Assembly (NCBI GenBank): GCA_000980735.1
Contig: LBFQ01000059.1
Span: 1-6,791 of the forward strand
Direction of reading: 5' to 3'
Length of the DNA stretch: 6,791 bases
From: Candidatus Caldipriscus sp. T1.2
Lineage (GTDB): Bacteria > Hydrothermota > Hydrothermia > LBFQ01
Shown: one piece after another, positions 5,639-6,791 of the stretch
Layout: the number at the start of each line of letters is the position of its first letter
Numbering within the stretch: the stretch's first letter is position 1
Translations under genes and position numbers: made by a program
The notes under the pieces: model-generated
What the model was told of the DNA's origin: nothing
Seen by the model: only the letters and a program-made list of their open reading frames with translations
Database searches by the model: none

Positions 5639-6441
5639 AGTTTTTTTCGGAGATTTTGGGGGATTTCGTTGATCTTCCCGAAGAACCAAGAAGGATTGTT
5701 TCCTTAGCTCCAGACATAACGGATGCCCTATTTAGGTTGAACCTTGATGATAGGGTAATTGGGGTAAGCATTTACTGCAACAGACCAAAGGGGAAGACCT
5801 CAAAGCTTCCGAGGGTGGGAGCTTACTTGAACGTCCTATGGGATAAATTAAAGGAATTGGAACCGGATATTGTTTTCTTAACTACCGGTGCTCAGAGAAA
5901 AACCGCCCTTGAGGTTTTGAGCAGGGGGTTTCCCGCGGTGGCTTTACCATTACCGAATTCCATTTTTGGAATTTTGGAGAATCTTAGGAAGGTTGGGGTA
6001 ATAACTGGAAGGCTTGAAATTGCGGAAAATCTCGCTATAGATCTCCTTAGGGTTTTAAACTCCTTAAAGGAAAGGGAGATAAAGGCGAGGGTTTATTACG
6101 AGATAGATTTGGGAGGGGAGATAACCGCGGGGGGACCAAGCTATATAACCAACGCTTTAAGGATCTTGGGACTTGAAAACATTTATTCTTCCAAGACGGA
6201 ATCCTATTTCAAACCCGATGATATGGAAACCAAATCCTTAAAGCCTGACCTGATAATCTACGAACCCAAACCCGAAAGGAGATATAAGGCGGAAGATATA
6301 GAAAGGTCCTTAAGGGAGAGGTTTGGGGATATACCGATTATTATTACCGAACCGGACTTTTTGGCCCATTATGGTCCATCTTTGATAGATGAGGTTCTTC
6401 CCGATCTCAAGAGAAAGTTAGAGAAGTTTTTCCAAAGGTAA
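5635..6441 (+). CDS. BtuF-like cobalamin/metal-chelate-binding protein without signal peptide
   Basis: A 268-residue member of the class III periplasmic-binding-protein fold (BtuF/FhuD/COG0614 type), which binds vitamin B12 or metal chelates for an ABC importer. The opening LGDFVDLPEEPRRIVSLAPDITDALF (residues 8-33, pattern PxRIVSLxPxxTE) and VIGVSIYCNRP...LPRVGAY, ELEPDIVFL, KPDLIIYEP and the closing HYGPSLIDEVLPDL align through the two lobes of BtuF. Length equals a mature binding protein, with only a few residues before the first conserved strand, so no secretion signal or lipobox exists. The in-frame TGA at 5626-5628 rules out a longer start. It may act in the cytoplasm, or be exported in an unusual way. 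The ATG at 5635 overlaps the receptor stop as ATGA, implying translational coupling and a shared substrate. No BtuC/BtuD permease or ATPase is in the window. Its last 73 nt overlap the convergent M19 gene. Confidence 0.85.
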   Translation: MKFFSEILGDFVDLPEEPRRIVSLAPDITDALFRLNLDDRVIGVSIYCNRPKGKTSKLPRVGAYLNVLWDKLKELEPDIVFLTTGAQRKTALEVLSRGFPAVALPLPNSIFGILENLRKVGVITGRLEIAENLAIDLLRVLNSLKEREIKARVYYEIDLGGEITAGGPSYITNALRILGLENIYSSKTESYFKPDDMETKSLKPDLIIYEPKPERRYKAEDIERSLRERFGDIPIIITEPDFLAHYGPSLIDEVLPDLKRKLEKFFQR

Positions 6442-6791
6442 TCCTCCCGGATCTTTTCGGGTAAAAGCCTTACCAGATTTTTAATTTCCTTCGGTTCCTC
6501 TAAACATCTTATAAGGTTATCCCTTCCAAGACCAAAGAAATCGGAACCCGAAACTACGTTACCAAACATTCCAAATATCTCCTCCACTTTCTCCGCCACA
6601 TCAAATATATTCGCATCCCTTTCAAAAAACAACTTCCCATAACCCAAACCTATAATCCCACCCCTTTTAACTATCTCTCCCGCAAGTTCATAGTCCAAGT
6701 TCCTCATATTTTTGGGTTCTTTTAAAACTCCGCCGTGTGAATAAATCGCACCCTCAACGAGATCAATAGTTTGAATAATAGCCTTATAAGA
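6369..6791 (-). CDS. Peptidase M19 (membrane dipeptidase-like), C-terminal part, divergent
   Basis: The frame is open from the right edge (about 28 codons before the ATG at 6705-6707) to TAA at 6369-6371, giving 140 visible residues; the start is outside the window. AIYSHGGVLKEPKNMRNLD corresponds to the SHSxxxxxxxHPRN block of M19 zinc dipeptidases, with the His a predicted zinc ligand. GEIVKRGGIIGLGYGKLFF matches the following LxxNGGVIGV strand, and NVVSGSDFFGLG matches the VGIGSDFDG loop, retaining the Asp. The C-terminal KIREDYLWKNFSNFLL resembles the IxGxNxLR helix. Family members hydrolyse dipeptides using two zinc ions. Differences are a Lys for the substrate-contacting Arg of PRN, a loop about three residues shorter, and loss of the second Asp of SDFDG. 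The earlier zinc ligands cannot be checked, so activity is uncertain. It converges on the BtuF-like gene and overlaps it by 73 nt; no terminator hairpin is visible between them. Confidence 0.8.
   Translation of the reverse strand, partial: SYKAIIQTIDLVEGAIYSHGGVLKEPKNMRNLDYELAGEIVKRGGIIGLGYGKLFFERDANIFDVAEKVEEIFGMFGNVVSGSDFFGLGRDNLIRCLEEPKEIKNLVRLLPEKIREDYLWKNFSNFLLRSGRTSSIKDGP

Noticed and set aside
433..6135. Repeated CCGCGG hexamers scattered through the window
   Set aside because: They mostly fall in coding frames using the favoured Ala codon GCG next to C- or G-ending codons. Spacing is irregular, so codon preference explains them without a repeat or restriction-linked element.

Overview
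The window looks like chromosomal DNA of a Gram-negative-type bacterium, possibly a thermophile. An outer-membrane TonB-dependent receptor and an exported multiheme cytochrome c imply two membranes. Arginine is written mostly AGG and isoleucine often ATA, and the proteins are rich in Lys/Glu. No start codon here is preceded by a convincing Shine-Dalgarno sequence. The lineage cannot be named from the sequence alone. I see no phage, insertion sequence, CRISPR, tRNA or rRNA.

Layout. (1) Positions 1-1798, minus strand: a DNA polymerase III sliding clamp (dnaN) read in two frames, coupled by a GTGA overlap to the C-terminal (pyrimidine-binding plus C) subunit of a split transketolase that runs off the left edge. 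(2) Positions 1799-1844: a 46-bp divergent promoter region with two -10-like hexamers placed in mirror symmetry, each exactly 8 nt from its ATG. (3) Positions 1845-6441, plus strand: a tightly packed cluster of a triheme cytochrome c, a WecA/TagO-type polyprenyl-phosphate sugar-1-phosphate transferase, a TonB-dependent receptor and a BtuF-like corrinoid/metal-chelate-binding protein. Gaps are 3 nt, about 11 nt and an ATGA overlap. (4) Positions 6369-6791, minus strand: the C-terminal part of a divergent M19 (membrane dipeptidase-like) protein, whose 3' end overlaps the end of the BtuF-like gene by 73 nt.

How the genes may work together: the receptor and the BtuF-like protein are probably translationally linked and suggest uptake or sensing of a corrinoid or similar chelate. 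The cytochrome points to extracytoplasmic electron transfer, and the GT4 enzyme starts a lipid-linked glycan. No single pathway obviously joins all four.

The most notable signal is in dnaN. The 0 frame ends after 207 codons at CTT TGA, and a +1 shift at that exact point continues the clamp to a normal total of 364 residues. The local string AGG-ATT-CTT-TGA-T closely resembles the programmed +1 frameshift site of the release factor 2 gene prfB. It is therefore a candidate UGA-dependent programmed frameshift in a sliding-clamp gene. A real mutation or an assembly indel must be excluded.
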